From positions 1,674,001-1,738,000 of the forward strand of contig CAWAHD010000005.1 in the NCBI GenBank assembly GCA_963781785.1: a stretch of DNA of 64,000 bases, in the 5' to 3' direction. The stretch's first letter is position 1. The number at the start of each line of letters is the position of its first letter. The DNA comes from CAWAHD01 sp963781785 (GTDB lineage: Bacteria; Planctomycetota; Planctomycetia; Isosphaerales; Isosphaeraceae). This document shows, one piece after another, positions 41,534-51,810 of this stretch. The position numbers were made by a program, and so were the translations under genes. The notes below the pieces were generated by a model that saw nothing but the letters and a program-made list of their open reading frames with translations, was not told the DNA's origin and did not search any database.

Positions 41534-43801
41534 TCACTGGTTCCGAACACCGACCGGTGGTTTGGTTCGGGTGTCGCCCAGGTCCCGGACCTCCCCGGGA
41601 CCAACGACGAGGTCTTCGAACGCCATGCCGGCGAAACCGCCTCTCTCGAGATAGACCTCCGCGCTATAACGCAGGCCGGGGACCAGTTTGTCGAGGCGAA
41701 ACCGTCCGTCCAGATCGGTCTGGACACCAGGGTGCTCCCCCACGTTGGGATCGCTGTTGGTCACGGTGGCGCGCCAGTTACCCATGTAAAGTGCCGCGGG
41801 TATTCGCCCCGGGAGGGCAGCCTGCTTGAGTGGAAGTGCCTTGCCGTTGAGATCGACGAGCCGGCCCGTCACCGTTCCCCAAGGCTGCATGCGCACAGTG
41901 TAGGCTGCCTCGCTGTCACCTCGGGCCATCAGGAAAGCAATGAGCTTGCGATCCTCCTTGAAGTACGTGATCCGCCGGCCCCAGTCTGGGTGGAGCTTCG
42001 TGACCGAGAAAGTACCGGTTCGGAGCCTCGGCTCGTTGTCCCAGGGAAACCACGTCATTCCTTCCGTGTCGGCTCCCACGACTGGCTTGCCTTCAAGGTC
42101 GATCAGGGTGACACGCCGCGGCTTGTCCTTGACGACGGTTGCCGACAGCTCCAGCGGCTCCGAGTTCACTCGAGGGTTTACCAGCACAATGGCTGCGTAT
42201 TCGTGCTGATCGAGCCACCAGCCCGGGTGAATCGACAGGGTGTCATGGTTGCCGTAGGTGCTGATCAGTTCCTGCTTGGTCCAGTCGGATCTCCCTGGAG
42301 CGAAGAACGCTTTGGGATCGACGTGGGCCGGGCGGTAGTCGAAGTCGGCCGGCACTTTCACGAGCACGGCGCCCGGGCCGGGCAGAACGAAGCTCTCGTA
42401 GGTCCCATCCGCGCTCCTGGCGGCGTAGTTGATGGCCCCGTTGTAGCCAACGTTGCGCGTCTCGGGAACATGTGCGCTTGGCAGCACGACGTGGTAAGTC
42501 ACCTCGGCCTTGACGGGTCTTCCTTCTTCGTCTGTCACACGGAGCCGGAATGGAATGCCGCGCAGGCATTCGATCACAGTTTCCGACTTATCATCGACCA
42601 CGCGCGCCGCGATGAGATAAGGCCGCCCGGGTCGGGGAACTGCCGTGATTTCCTGCCTGGGTGCGGACGGGTCGAGGCCCGTGATCGTGAACCGGCCATC
42701 CTTGTCGGTGGTCCAGCGGTATTCACCCTCACTGAATCCCCGCATTGGATCGCCGCCAGGCCCGACCCACATGCCGGCGATCCCTTGATGCGTGTGAGCG
42801 TCGCGCACGATGCCTTTGACCGTGCGGCCCGGCTTCAGTTGGAGAATGAATCCCGCGCCGTAGATCGCCTGGGTGGGGTTACCGTTCAGATCGGGCCGGG
42901 TGTCGACGTCGTGCGCGAGGCGTGTCATCACCGTGAGCCTGGTATCGACGACGGTCGGCGCCGACACGCTCACGACGGCGAGACGGTCACGACCCAGGCC
43001 TGACATCGTGAATCGACCGGTCGCGTCGGTGAGCGCCTCCGTGGTCACCCCCGGGAGCAGGTCCGGTCGGTTGAGCGCCTGGTCGTAGTCGGTACCCGCG
43101 AAGATCAACAGTTGGGATTCGCGGGCGAGATGTGCGCCGAGGTCTCGCTTCATCGGGACCATGAGCTCGACGAGCCGAACTCGGGCTCCAGCCAAGGGAC
43201 GACCCTGGGGGTCGAGAAATCGTCCGTGGATCGTCACGTCGTTCTTCGCGAGCTGGAGTGTGAGATCTGCCATTTTGACCGGATACCCAACCGATCGCGA
43301 CACGGGATTCCGGCCACTGGTCAACATCCAGTCCGGCGCGTAGCCGTCGGCCGTGGCGATGAGCAGACCCTGGCGCCGCGCAGGGATGCCGTCGAGCTCC
43401 GTGAACGTCATGTCGGGGGCATCGAACTCGAAGCGGCCATCCGCGTCGGTCAGGGCTCGGACCGGACCGGGGGCCTTGAGCTTGGGATCGTTGGGCGCGA
43501 TGAACACCCGAGCGCCAACGACCGGCTTCCCGTCCGGACCGATCACTCGGCCAGCATAGCGTCCGGCGAGCGCCGGGTCGTCCGGGGCTGAGACCGTAGC
43601 GGGCTGCCGGCCTGGCGCGGCGATTGGCGCCGCGCCCTGGGCCGGACCAGGGGACGTATCCTGTGCGGACGGCATTGCGCAACAGAAAGCGCACTCAGCG
43701 CGTGCTCCCGAACCCCGTTCCGCGGCGCCCAATCGCGTCGACGGCGCAAGCGCGCCGCCAGCCACGAACAAGAACAGCCTGACCCAGGCCAGCTCGGACA
43801 T
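41534..43801 (-). CDS. Secreted carboxypeptidase-regulatory-like multidomain protein (paralogue of the M56 fusion C-terminus)
   Basis: The 755-residue product has a signal peptide (SELAWVRLFLFVAGGALA). It is then almost wholly composed of beta-sandwich repeats: GRYAGRVIGPDGKPVVGARV near 82, a DADGRFEFDAPDM return strand, VTIHGRFLDPQGRPLAGARV near 190, TDATGRFTMSGLGRDR, RTVKGIVRDAHTHQGIAGMW near 335, PFRLRVTDEEGRPVKAEVTY, RRVTLIDLEGKPVVGADTEG and VTGRLVDLNGKALPLK. It is collinear and highly similar over its length to the C-terminal region encoded by 43894-46000. ATG 43801 has AAAGGGAAA upstream. It is the last gene of the BlaI/M56 gene row; the function is unknown. Confidence 0.8.
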   Translation of the reverse strand: MSELAWVRLFLFVAGGALAPSTRLGAAERGSGARAECAFCCAMPSAQDTSPGPAQGAAPIAAPGRQPATVSAPDDPALAGRYAGRVIGPDGKPVVGARVFIAPNDPKLKAPGPVRALTDADGRFEFDAPDMTFTELDGIPARRQGLLIATADGYAPDWMLTSGRNPVSRSVGYPVKMADLTLQLAKNDVTIHGRFLDPQGRPLAGARVRLVELMVPMKRDLGAHLARESQLLIFAGTDYDQALNRPDLLPGVTTEALTDATGRFTMSGLGRDRLAVVSVSAPTVVDTRLTVMTRLAHDVDTRPDLNGNPTQAIYGAGFILQLKPGRTVKGIVRDAHTHQGIAGMWVGPGGDPMRGFSEGEYRWTTDKDGRFTITGLDPSAPRQEITAVPRPGRPYLIAARVVDDKSETVIECLRGIPFRLRVTDEEGRPVKAEVTYHVVLPSAHVPETRNVGYNGAINYAARSADGTYESFVLPGPGAVLVKVPADFDYRPAHVDPKAFFAPGRSDWTKQELISTYGNHDTLSIHPGWWLDQHEYAAIVLVNPRVNSEPLELSATVVKDKPRRVTLIDLEGKPVVGADTEGMTWFPWDNEPRLRTGTFSVTKLHPDWGRRITYFKEDRKLIAFLMARGDSEAAYTVRMQPWGTVTGRLVDLNGKALPLKQAALPGRIPAALYMGNWRATVTNSDPNVGEHPGVQTDLDGRFRLDKLVPGLRYSAEVYLERGGFAGMAFEDLVVGPGEVRDLGDTRTKPPVGVRNQ

Positions 43802-43893
43802 CTTGTATTTCCCTTTTCCACTGCTGCGCAAAAGCCCAGACGGAGCGGCTTCGCGGTACCGACATGAGATGAATTCTTAGCGCCGACACGAAA

Positions 43894-46800
43894 TCAATCT
43901 TCGGCGCCAACATCGACCGGCGGCTTGGTGCGGATGTCGCCTAGCTCTTTGGTCTCGCCGGGTCGGAGAACAACGTTTTCAAAGGCGAGCCCGGCAAACC
44001 TGCGGAACCCGCGAAAAACCTTGGCGGTGTAGCGCTGGCCCGGGACCAATCTCTCGAGCCGGAAACCGACCGGACTCATCAGTCTCGCCGCCGGGATGCG
44101 CATCGGCGCTAGGGTCGGCGCTCTTCGCGGGGCCGTTCCACGTGCCCAGTTCGAGCGTCGCCGGCATCTGCTGCCGGAATTCGGGCGGAGGGGGCGGCAG
44201 CGCATTGCCTTTCTCATCGACCAGCCGGCCGGTCAACGTCGCCCAGGGCTGCATCCGCACGGTGTAAGGCGCGTCGCCGTCACCGAGACCGCGGATAAGC
44301 AAGAAACCGACGAGCTTTCGATCCGCCTTGGTGAACACCATGCGCCGTATCCGGTCCGGATGAAGCTTGGAGATCTCGAACGTCGCGGCGCGCAGCGGCG
44401 GGCTGTCGTACCATGGATTGAAACTGAGCCCGTGTGCCTCGGCTCCCACAACCGGCTTCCCTTCCGGGTCGACCAGGGACACCCGGCGCGGCCGGTCCCG
44501 CACGACGGGCGCAGCCAACTCCAGCGGCCCCGATCCGACCAGCGGGTTCACGAGCACGATCGCAGCCAGTTCGAACTGGTACACCCCCCAGCCGGCGTGG
44601 ACACAGAGTGAGTCTGTCGTTCCGTAGGAACTGACCTTCTCCAGATCGGTCCAACTCGTCCGTCCCGGAGCAAAAAACGCTTTGGGATCGACTTGCGCCG
44701 GACGATACTTGAAACCGCGCATCGTCTTCACTAGCACGGCACCCGGGCCAGGCAGCACGAACCCTTCGTACGTACCGTCGGCCTTCCTGGCCGCAACGTC
44801 GATGGGCCAGCGGGCGTCGTACGTGCGCAGGCTGGCGGCATAGGGATTGGGATTGATGTCGTGGTACGTCACCTCCGCCTCGACGGGTTTGCCATCCTCG
44901 TCGATCACCTTCAAGTGGAACGGGATGCCCCGTTTGCACTCGATCACGACGTCCGCGTTCGCATCAATGACGCCCGTACCCACGACATACGGCCGGCCGG
45001 GCTGCGGAACAGCCGTGATCTCCATGCCGGCCAGGACAGGGTCGAGGCCGGTGATCGTGAATCGGCCGTGCTCGTCCGTGGCCGTGGGATACGCGCCGTC
45101 GTTCAAGCCGTTCAAGGAGGCGCCACGCGGGCCCACCCACATGCCGGGAATCGGCGCATGCGAATCAATGTCGCGCACCACGCCGCGGACCGTCAAACCC
45201 GGTTTCAATTGAAGCACGAATCCGGCGCCGTAGATCATCCGTGTGGGGTTTCCCTGGCGATCGCGCCAGGTGCCAACATCTCGCCCCAGACGAGTCATCA
45301 CAGTGATCTCGGTGTCGACGACCGGCGGTGCCGACACCTTCAGTTGGGCGAGTCGATCGCGCCCCAGCCCCGACATCGTAAATCGCCCTGTGGCATCGGT
45401 GCGCGTCTCGGTGACGACGCCAGGAAGAATCTGAGGTCGATGCAGTTCCCTGTGGTAATCGGTGCACCCAGGCTCAAATCGTTTGGCCTCGTGCTCCAGG
45501 TGCGCAGCGAGATCGTGCCGGACGGGGACCATCAGCCCGACAAGCTGTACATGCGCGCCGGCGAGCGGCCGGCCTGCGGGGTCGAGAAACCGCCCGTGAA
45601 TTTCGACGTCGTCCTTGGCGAGCTCGAGCGCGAGGTCGGCCCCTTTGACTGGATCCCAGTGCGAGCGGAACGAGCCGTGGTTCGCGCCCCAGGTTACCAT
45701 CCAGTCCGGGCCGAATCCATCGGCCGCCGCGATCAAAAGACCCTGCCGGCGCGCCGGCAGGCTGTCGAGCTCGGCATAGGTCATGTCAGGGGCATCGAAC
45801 GCGAAGCGGCCATCGGCGTCGGTCTGCGTGCGCACCGGACCAATCTCTTTGAGCTTGGGGTCGTCGCGCGCGACGTAGATCCGCGCCGGCCAGCGGTTTA
45901 CCATCAGGGCCGAGCACGCGCCCAGAGAAACGTCCGGCGAGGCGAGGGTCGTCGGCATCAGAAACAGCAGCCGGCTTTGGCCCGGGCCGCACCGCCTGCA
46001 ACGCCACAGTCGCGGCCGTGGGTGTCGCATTCGGGCGTGTGTGTGGGACATCCGGATTAACGGCTCCGGATGAGCGCTCCCCTGCCCTCGCGGCCGTCTC
46101 GAATCGCGTCGACGAGGCGAGTATGCCCGTGACGGCGAACACCGTCAGCATGGCGCACGCCAGGCCGCGGCTCGTACTGGCTAGCTTGCTGCGCCGGGGG
46201 TCGAGAAGGCCGGCGACACGCGCTTCCAGCTTGCCCCGCCAGTGCAGGATACCGGCAGTGGCACGCATCGGCCGTGCTTTCAGCAGCACCTCGGCGACGT
46301 GCAATAGCGTCTCGCCGTAGGCGAGAGCGTCGCGGCCGGCGAGCACGACGTTGTCGCATAAATCTTCGCGCACCCGCTCGAGCGCGCTGTTCAAAGCGTG
46401 CACGGGCAAAATCGGCCAGTACAGCGCCCGGGCCAGCTCGGAAAGTAGCACGACCCGATGGTCGCGACGCTGGATGTGCGCGAGCTCATGCACCAGCACA
46501 TCGCAAAGTTGATCTTCGCTCACCGCACCGACCAGCCGGTCGGGCAAGATGATCGCCGATCGCCAGAATCCCACCGCGATCGGTGTGATCGCTCGCGTCG
46601 ATAGGAGGAGCCGCGGGAGCCGATCGACCCGGAGATTACGGCCGATATGTTCGAATAGACGCTTGAGTGAGTCGACTTGCACCGGACGCGCTCTACGGCA
46701 AACTCGCATCACGCGGCAGTAACTGCATGCGAGGCCCGCCAGTAATAGCAGACTTCCGCTGGCCCAGACGATCATTGCAACTGCGGCAATTCCGCGAGCC

Positions 46801-47318
46801 GGCGAGAAGCCGCCGGTCGCGCGTGTCAATCGACGAGGGTATGACTCGCTCGGGATGGGCCGCAAATCGACGGGATTCGCGATGGCACCACTCGCCAGCG
46901 CCGCGCTGGAGATCGGTGCCGGTGGCCCTGGATCGACGCCACGCGAATCGAGTCGGTGCGAACTCCGGTGCTCATCCTCGACCGCCGCGCTCGGCAGATC
47001 CGCCAATTGCTCAAGCGGTATCGATCGCGGCACCGGGCTGACCGGAACGCGTGCCAATTCCGCCGGGGCACCTGCCGCCGGTAGCACCGCAATGGTGATC
47101 AGCGTTACTTTTAGCGCGCTAAAGACCCCAGCCAGCACCGGCAAGGCCAGGCAACAGATCAGGGCCGAAAGCAAAACGAGATGCCGAGGCGCCGGCTTGC
47201 CGGCCAGCCGCCGCGAGACCAGCCAGCCCACGCTCGACAAGAGAGCCACCCCCAGCGCCACGATCACCAGAAACTCGACTGCACGATCGCCGGGATAAAT
47301 GTACTCAAGCGCAGACAT
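43894..47318 (-). CDS. BlaR1-type M56 sensor peptidase fused to a carboxypeptidase-regulatory-like region (two apparent frameshifts)
   Basis: The N-terminal part is a membrane metallopeptidase of the M56 family: helices near residues 14-36 and 45-70, a helix near 175-195, then the cytosolic zinc motif VLVHELAHIQRRDH near 276 and the downstream ERVREDLCDNVVLAGRDALAY. A last membrane helix (GLACAMLTVFAVTGIL) is followed by a linker and about 680 residues of beta-sandwich repeats (GRFSGRVLGPDGKPLAGA.., VEIHGRFLDPAGRPLAGAHV). The join between M56 and repeats is in frame; the frame changes later, near 45890 and 44090. ATG 47318 overlaps the blaI stop (TGATG). By analogy with BlaR1, the external region would be the sensor and the peptidase would inactivate BlaI. 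Confidence 0.83.
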
Positions 47319-47728
47319 CACGCACTTCCCTTCTTGGTCTTGGTCGCTCGGGCCTGGTCGAGGATCTGCCGGATCCGTTTCAGCTCGTCAGCCGAGAGTC
47401 CGCGGTAGTCCAGGAGCGCGGCGACCAACGTTTCCGCCGATCCACCGCACACTGTCTCAACGACCATCTGAACCTTTTGCCCGATCGTCTCGTGACGGGG
47501 TTGGGCCGCCGAGTACAGGTACGTCCGGCCTTCCGCGCGATGCGTGATCCAGCCCTTCGCTTCCATTCGCTCGAGCAGCGTGCGGACCGTGTTGCGGGCG
47601 ACTTGACGCGTCCGCGAGAGCACCCGCCGCACGTCGCTGGCGGAAATCTCGCCACGCTCCCAGACGATTTCCATGATCTCGTCTTGCGCCGGAGTCAGCT
47701 CGGGAAAATCGGGGCGTTTCTTGGACAT
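47318..47728 (-). CDS. blaI: BlaI/MecI-family transcriptional repressor
   Basis: The product is 136 residues with the BlaI winged helix: LTPAQDEIMEIVWERGEISAS (first 20 shown as ELTPAQDEIMEIVWERGEIS), then VRRVLSRTRQVARNTVRTLL as recognition region and KGWITHRAEGRTYLYSA as the wing. The C-terminal dimerisation part includes VETVCGGSAETLVAALLDY. ATG 47728 was chosen because the conserved region begins 10 residues later. It lies 11 bp from a 40-bp near-perfect palindrome, the expected autoregulatory operator. It is coupled to the M56 gene by a TGATG overlap. The regulated ligand need not be a beta-lactam; planctomycetes have many such pairs. Confidence 0.92.
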   Translation of the reverse strand: MSKKRPDFPELTPAQDEIMEIVWERGEISASDVRRVLSRTRQVARNTVRTLLERMEAKGWITHRAEGRTYLYSAAQPRHETIGQKVQMVVETVCGGSAETLVAALLDYRGLSADELKRIRQILDQARATKTKKGSA

Positions 47729-47739
47729 CGGCACCTCTT

Positions 47740-47779
47740 GGCTACGAGTTGTCGTCAATTGTGACGACAACTTGTAGCC
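47740..47779. promoter_or_regulatory. Operator palindrome upstream of blaI
   Basis: Two 18-bp arms, GGCTACGAGTTGTCGTCA and TGACGACAACTTGTAGCC, are separated by 4 bp and match at 17 of 18 positions. The core carries the GTAG/CTAC and TTGTCGTC elements often seen in BlaI/MecI-type sites. It lies immediately before blaI and covers the presumed end of the S9 peptidase frame, which suggests blaI has its own promoter here. Confidence 0.85.
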
Positions 47780-50700
47780 ATGTCAAGCCGCGGATTTCTC
47801 GCAATCGTCCGCTCGGAGAGGAGCATGGGCCGAAGCGCTGTCGCGTTGCGCTCGACCGATCCAGGCGAATCGCTGGTTTCGCCTGGGGACGACTTTTCTT
47901 TGGCCTGACCACCCAGCTTCTTCTTGAGGGCATCCAGTTCCTTCTGCCGGTCGAGGTGCGACTGGCCCTGGGTCATCCATTTCGGTGCCTTCTCGCCCTT
48001 CAGGTAGTGGCCGAACCAGTCGAGGATGCGGTAATGGTAGTCGACCTGGTTCGGTTTCTTGGCCAGGCTATGGTTCTCGCCCGGGTAGACGAGCATGACG
48101 ACCGGCTTGCCCACCAGACGGGCGGCGTTGTAAAGCTCAACCCCCTGGTTCCAGTTGACAGCGCCGTCCTCGTCGCCAAAGGTCACCAGGAGCGGCGTTT
48201 TCAGCTTGTCGATCTGGAAGATCGGCGAATTCTTGATGTACGTGTCGACGTCCTGCCAGAACGGCCGGTCCATCCGGCCCTGAGATTCGTGGAAGATCCA
48301 GGCGTTGGTCTGGCCGGTGTTGCCGTAGATGCTCACCGACATGCTCATCATATTGGTCAAGGGCGCACCGGCTGCCCCGGCGGCGAAGATGTCTGTCTGG
48401 GTCACCAGGAAAGCCGTTTGATACGCTCCCCACGAATGGCCGACGATCCCGACCTTTTTGGGGTCGACCTTGCCGCCCTCCAGGACTTTCTTCACCGCCG
48501 GCACCACGCAGTCCACCGCCGACAGGCCCGGGTTCTGCGCCCGGTAGACGATGTCAGGCATGAACACGAAATAACCCTCCGCCGAGAAGACCGCCGTGTT
48601 GTACGGGGTCCGCTCCGAGGGGGCCGCATAAAAGTGCACCCGGTCGGAAAGACGCTCGTATATGTAAACGATCATCGGGTATTTCTTGCCGGGCTCGTAG
48701 CCGGCCGGGTAGAGCAGCGCGCCCTGGAGCTTCTTGCCCTGGCGCTGGTGTAGTCCACCAGCTCCGAGCGCCCCCAGAGGAAATCTTTCTGGAACGGGTT
48801 GATCTGTGACGCCTGGCGTGCCGAAGCGAGGTGCGGCCCCGACACGAAGATGTCGGGCGAGTCGTCGTAGTCTTCCTCGGTGAACGCAAAGACGTCGGCG
48901 TCGTTGCGCCTTCACGAGCTGCCGCAGCTCCTTCGGCTTCCAGATGAGGGTCTCCACCTTTTCTCCGGGCTTGAATCGGCCAAAGCCGGAGTACTTGCTG
49001 GTCTCGCCGTTCATCGACACGTACATCGGAGCGTCGAGCCGCAGATACCGATCGCCGTCCTTCTCGAAATCAAGGCGGACGCGGCGGTGGATGACCTTGT
49101 CCTTGCGGCCGTCGGTGAGCCGCTTGGGGTCCTTGCCGTCGGGCTTGAGGAGCCAGATATCGTAGCGGTCGTCGAGCAAGACGTGCGAGCCGTCCTTGGT
49201 CCAACCTGCCACGCCGTACGGCGGCTTTTCGTCGGTGAGAGTCGTCAATTCCTCATTGATGAACGAAACGCCCAGGCGCGCCGGTCAGGTTCGCGTGGAC
49301 CGCGCTCTTCAAGTCGTAAGACCAGATATTCTTGTCTTTGACGTAAAGGACATACCGTCCGTCGGGACTGGATTGCAGCGTGTATTTGAGGTGGTCGAGC
49401 ACCTTTTTGCGGCTGCCGGTCTTGACGTCGATCACGTACACGTCATGCACGGTCGGCCCGAATTTCTTCTCGACCTCGTGCGGTGTGTTATCCAGGCCGA
49501 GCGCGTGCTTGTGGCCCTCGACCAGGACGACGTCCTCGGTGAGGTCGTTACCGAGCTGGATGAGCCGACCGTCCTCGAGCCACCACGCCGCCAGGTAATT
49601 CTCTCTCTTCTTCTGGGCCGCCCGTTTCTTTTGAAGGGGCATGATGTCGACGTCCCGGGCGTGCCAGACCTCGACGCCCGCCGGCTCCTTCAGCGTGTCG
49701 CGTAACGACTTCTTCGAAGCCGAGCTCTTCGAGTCGGACTTTTTCCTCGATTCCGGCTTCTTGAGCTCGTCTTTCTGGGATTCATCCTTCTTCTTCTCAT
49801 CTTTCTTCGGCTGGGGCGCCGGCTTGTTCTCCCAGACCTTGATGCCGAAGAAGAGGGTCTGGCCGTCGTCGGACCATCTCAGGTTGGCAAAGTCCACCAC
49901 GCGGTGTTCCTTGGGGAATTTCTCATCCGTCGCAAAATCATACGTCGACTTCTTCGGCTTCGGCTGCTTGAGGTCGCGCCAGGCGACCGCGACGAACGAG
50001 GCGTCTTCGTCCTTGGCGTGCTCGTTTTCGCGAAGCACGGCGAGATCGGCCGCATCCTTGCGCCAGGTGAGTGCGGTGTACTTTGCGTTGGCTGATTCCA
50101 GGGTGCGCAGGATGCCCGTCGCCGTGTCATAGACCTGGATGCCGTTGCCGGCTTTTCCCTCGGCGTCGATCACCAGGGCCAGCAGTGTCCCTTGATCGTT
50201 GAACGCGTAGCTGGCAACGTTACCGAAGCTGGTATCGATGCCGGTGGCGAGGTCGCGAACGATGATGTCGGCGCCGGCGCTCTCGCGCCCTCTGGCCTGG
50301 GAGCGGCGCATCACCAGAAACTTGCTGTCGTCGCTGAAGGAAGCGCCCACGATGTCGTCGAAGATCACCGGCTCGCCGCCGACGAGGTTGCGCACGCTGA
50401 GCTTGGTTTTGGGCGCGTCCTTGGTCGACTCCTTGGCCGGGACCTTGGTCTTTGCCGCCGCTTGCGCCTTCTCGCGTTCGGCCGCCGAGACGCCGATATT
50501 GTAGGCCAGCCACTTCCCGTCTTTCGAGAACTGGGGCCTGGCACCGTGGGCGACGGTCTCGGTTGCCTCCGTGGCAAGCATCCGCACCCGCAGCTCCTCC
50601 TCGCCGTCAGACCGGACGATTCCGTAAGCAAGCCACCGACCATCCGGCGAAAGCGCCGCGCCGCGCAGCGATTCCCACGACCCGTAATCCTCGGGACGGA

Positions 50701-50833
50701 CCGCCCGCTTGGCCGGAGCCTTTGCCACCGCTCCCGTCGCGCCCGGAGGGGCTTGCTGCGCCACCACGCCCGCAACAAACAGCAACGTCGCCAGCCCCGT
50801 CCCCAGCATGCGATTGAGAAAATGCCTGCTCAT
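47755..50833 (-). CDS. S9-family prolyl oligopeptidase-like serine peptidase, secreted (three apparent frameshifts)
   Basis: The N-terminal signal peptide MLGTGLATLLFVAGVVA follows ATG 50833. A beta-propeller section (WESLRGAALSPDGRWLAYGI, FSDDSKFLVMRRS) includes a lysine-rich insertion (PKKDEKKKDESQKDELKKPE). The C-terminal alpha/beta hydrolase has the nucleophile in VGIVGHSWGAYQT, the Asp in FGDEDGAVNW and the His in PGENHS. Frame changes lie near 49255, 48900 and 48755; between the last two the right frame reads FAFTEEDYDDSPDIFVSG. The final residues before the stop at 47755 run into the BlaI operator and look non-native, so the true stop is probably earlier. Length of about 1,000 residues. 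It acts on periplasmic peptides. Confidence 0.82.
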
Positions 50834-50927
50834 GAACCACCCATACTTCCGGTAAGAACGACCCAAATTATTCAAGCTATCCATATTCCCGATTGCGCGA
50901 GGGCGAGTCAATCCTGGACATCACGCA

Positions 50928-51548
50928 TTAATCATCCGTCGTTTTGAGGCCGGCCTGCTGGAGCGCTGCCTCGTAATCTTTGGGATGATTCAGGTTTTTG
51001 ACCGTGCCCAGCATGAGGTCGACGGTCCTCATTTCGGCTTCGCCGACGACGCGCGTCCTGACGAATTCGACTAGTGTGCTGAGGCGGAGGCAGTTCTCGG
51101 CAAGCAACCGTTCGATCGCGGGCAGCACGAACTCGCGCCGATAGAGGGCAGCCAGAAGCTGGTAACGATCGTCCAAGTGGGGAACGGCGATATCGTATCC
51201 CGCGATCAGCTCGGCGAGCCGGGAGATCCAGCGTGGCTCGAGAAAGGGCACGTCGGTCGCGGTGGCGTAGGCGAGCTCGACGGACGGCGGCAAGGCAGCG
51301 AGACCCCCGGCCAACCCCTGGAGCGGCCCCCGGGCCGCCACGGAATCGCGCACCACCGTGACCTCCGGAGCAAGCTCCGGCAGCTCTTGACCGGGAGCCG
51401 CCACGACGACAATCGGGTGAGCGACAGTCCCGGCCAGCCGCACAACACGCTGGAGCAAACGCTCGTCGCCGAACTTGAGCCACGCCTTGGGGCTGCCCAT
51501 CCGCCGGCTCTCACCGCCACAAAGGATCACGGCACCTAGGCCCGTCAC
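50928..51548 (-). CDS. mobA: Molybdenum cofactor guanylyltransferase
   Basis: MobA transfers GMP from GTP to molybdopterin. The 206-residue product starts at the nucleotide-binding signature LGAVILCGGESRRMGSPKAW, followed by VVAAPGQELPEL, RGPLQGLAGGLAALP and ATATDVPFLEPRW, with the metal-binding Asp in TATDVPF. LAALYRREFVLPAIERLL and FVRTRVVGEAE complete the fold. GTG 51548 is preferred: it stands just before the conserved region and has GGGAGG about 10 nt upstream, while the longer open frame to 51812 is low-complexity and arginine-rich. It diverges from the TetR gene across 262 bp. It implies use of Mo-bisMGD enzymes elsewhere in the genome. Confidence 0.88.
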   Translation of the reverse strand: MTGLGAVILCGGESRRMGSPKAWLKFGDERLLQRVVRLAGTVAHPIVVVAAPGQELPELAPEVTVVRDSVAARGPLQGLAGGLAALPPSVELAYATATDVPFLEPRWISRLAELIAGYDIAVPHLDDRYQLLAALYRREFVLPAIERLLAENCLRLSTLVEFVRTRVVGEAEMRTVDLMLGTVKNLNHPKDYEAALQQAGLKTTDD

Positions 51549-51775
51549 GTCTTCTCGGCCTCCCGTTTGAGGATCTCGGAACCCGCTGAGTTCCACGAGC
51601 GCCGCTGGGCCTTTTGTCGCGATCGGCGACCTCGCGGAACGGCTGGTGCTGCGGCGTCGTGGCCGCGACAAGGTTCCGGTCGCCGGATCAGCCCGGCTCT
51701 CTTCCAGCATGACCGATCGCCCGCCCCGCGAAAAGGGCCGGCTCCCCCCATCCCAACAAAGTCCGAATCGACGCC

Positions 51776-51804
51776 TTGACAAATTTCGACGATCCGTCGA
51801 TAAT
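51776..51804 (+). promoter_or_regulatory. Sigma-70-type promoter of the TetR-efflux operon
   Basis: TTGACA at 51776-51781 and GATAAT at 51799-51804 are spaced by 17 bp, a near-consensus pair. Transcription would begin close to 51811, the A of the TetR start codon, so the message may be leaderless. A palindrome fills the spacer. Confidence 0.75.
51786..51800. promoter_or_regulatory. Palindrome within the TetR promoter, candidate operator
   Basis: TCGACG ATC CGTCGA is a perfect 6-bp-arm palindrome located between the -35 and -10 elements, so a bound repressor would block RNA polymerase. This placement is typical of autoregulated TetR-family operators. A related sequence, GACGAATCGTC, occurs at 52573-52583 inside the membrane-fusion gene and may be chance. 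Confidence 0.6.
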
Positions 51805-51810
51805 AGTGCC

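Noticed and set aside
43880..43907. Hairpin (GCGCCGA/TCGGCGC, 14-base loop) across the stop of the M56 fusion gene
   Set aside because: The stem is only 7 bp with a long loop and no T-run, so it is weak as a terminator and may be chance in GC-rich DNA.
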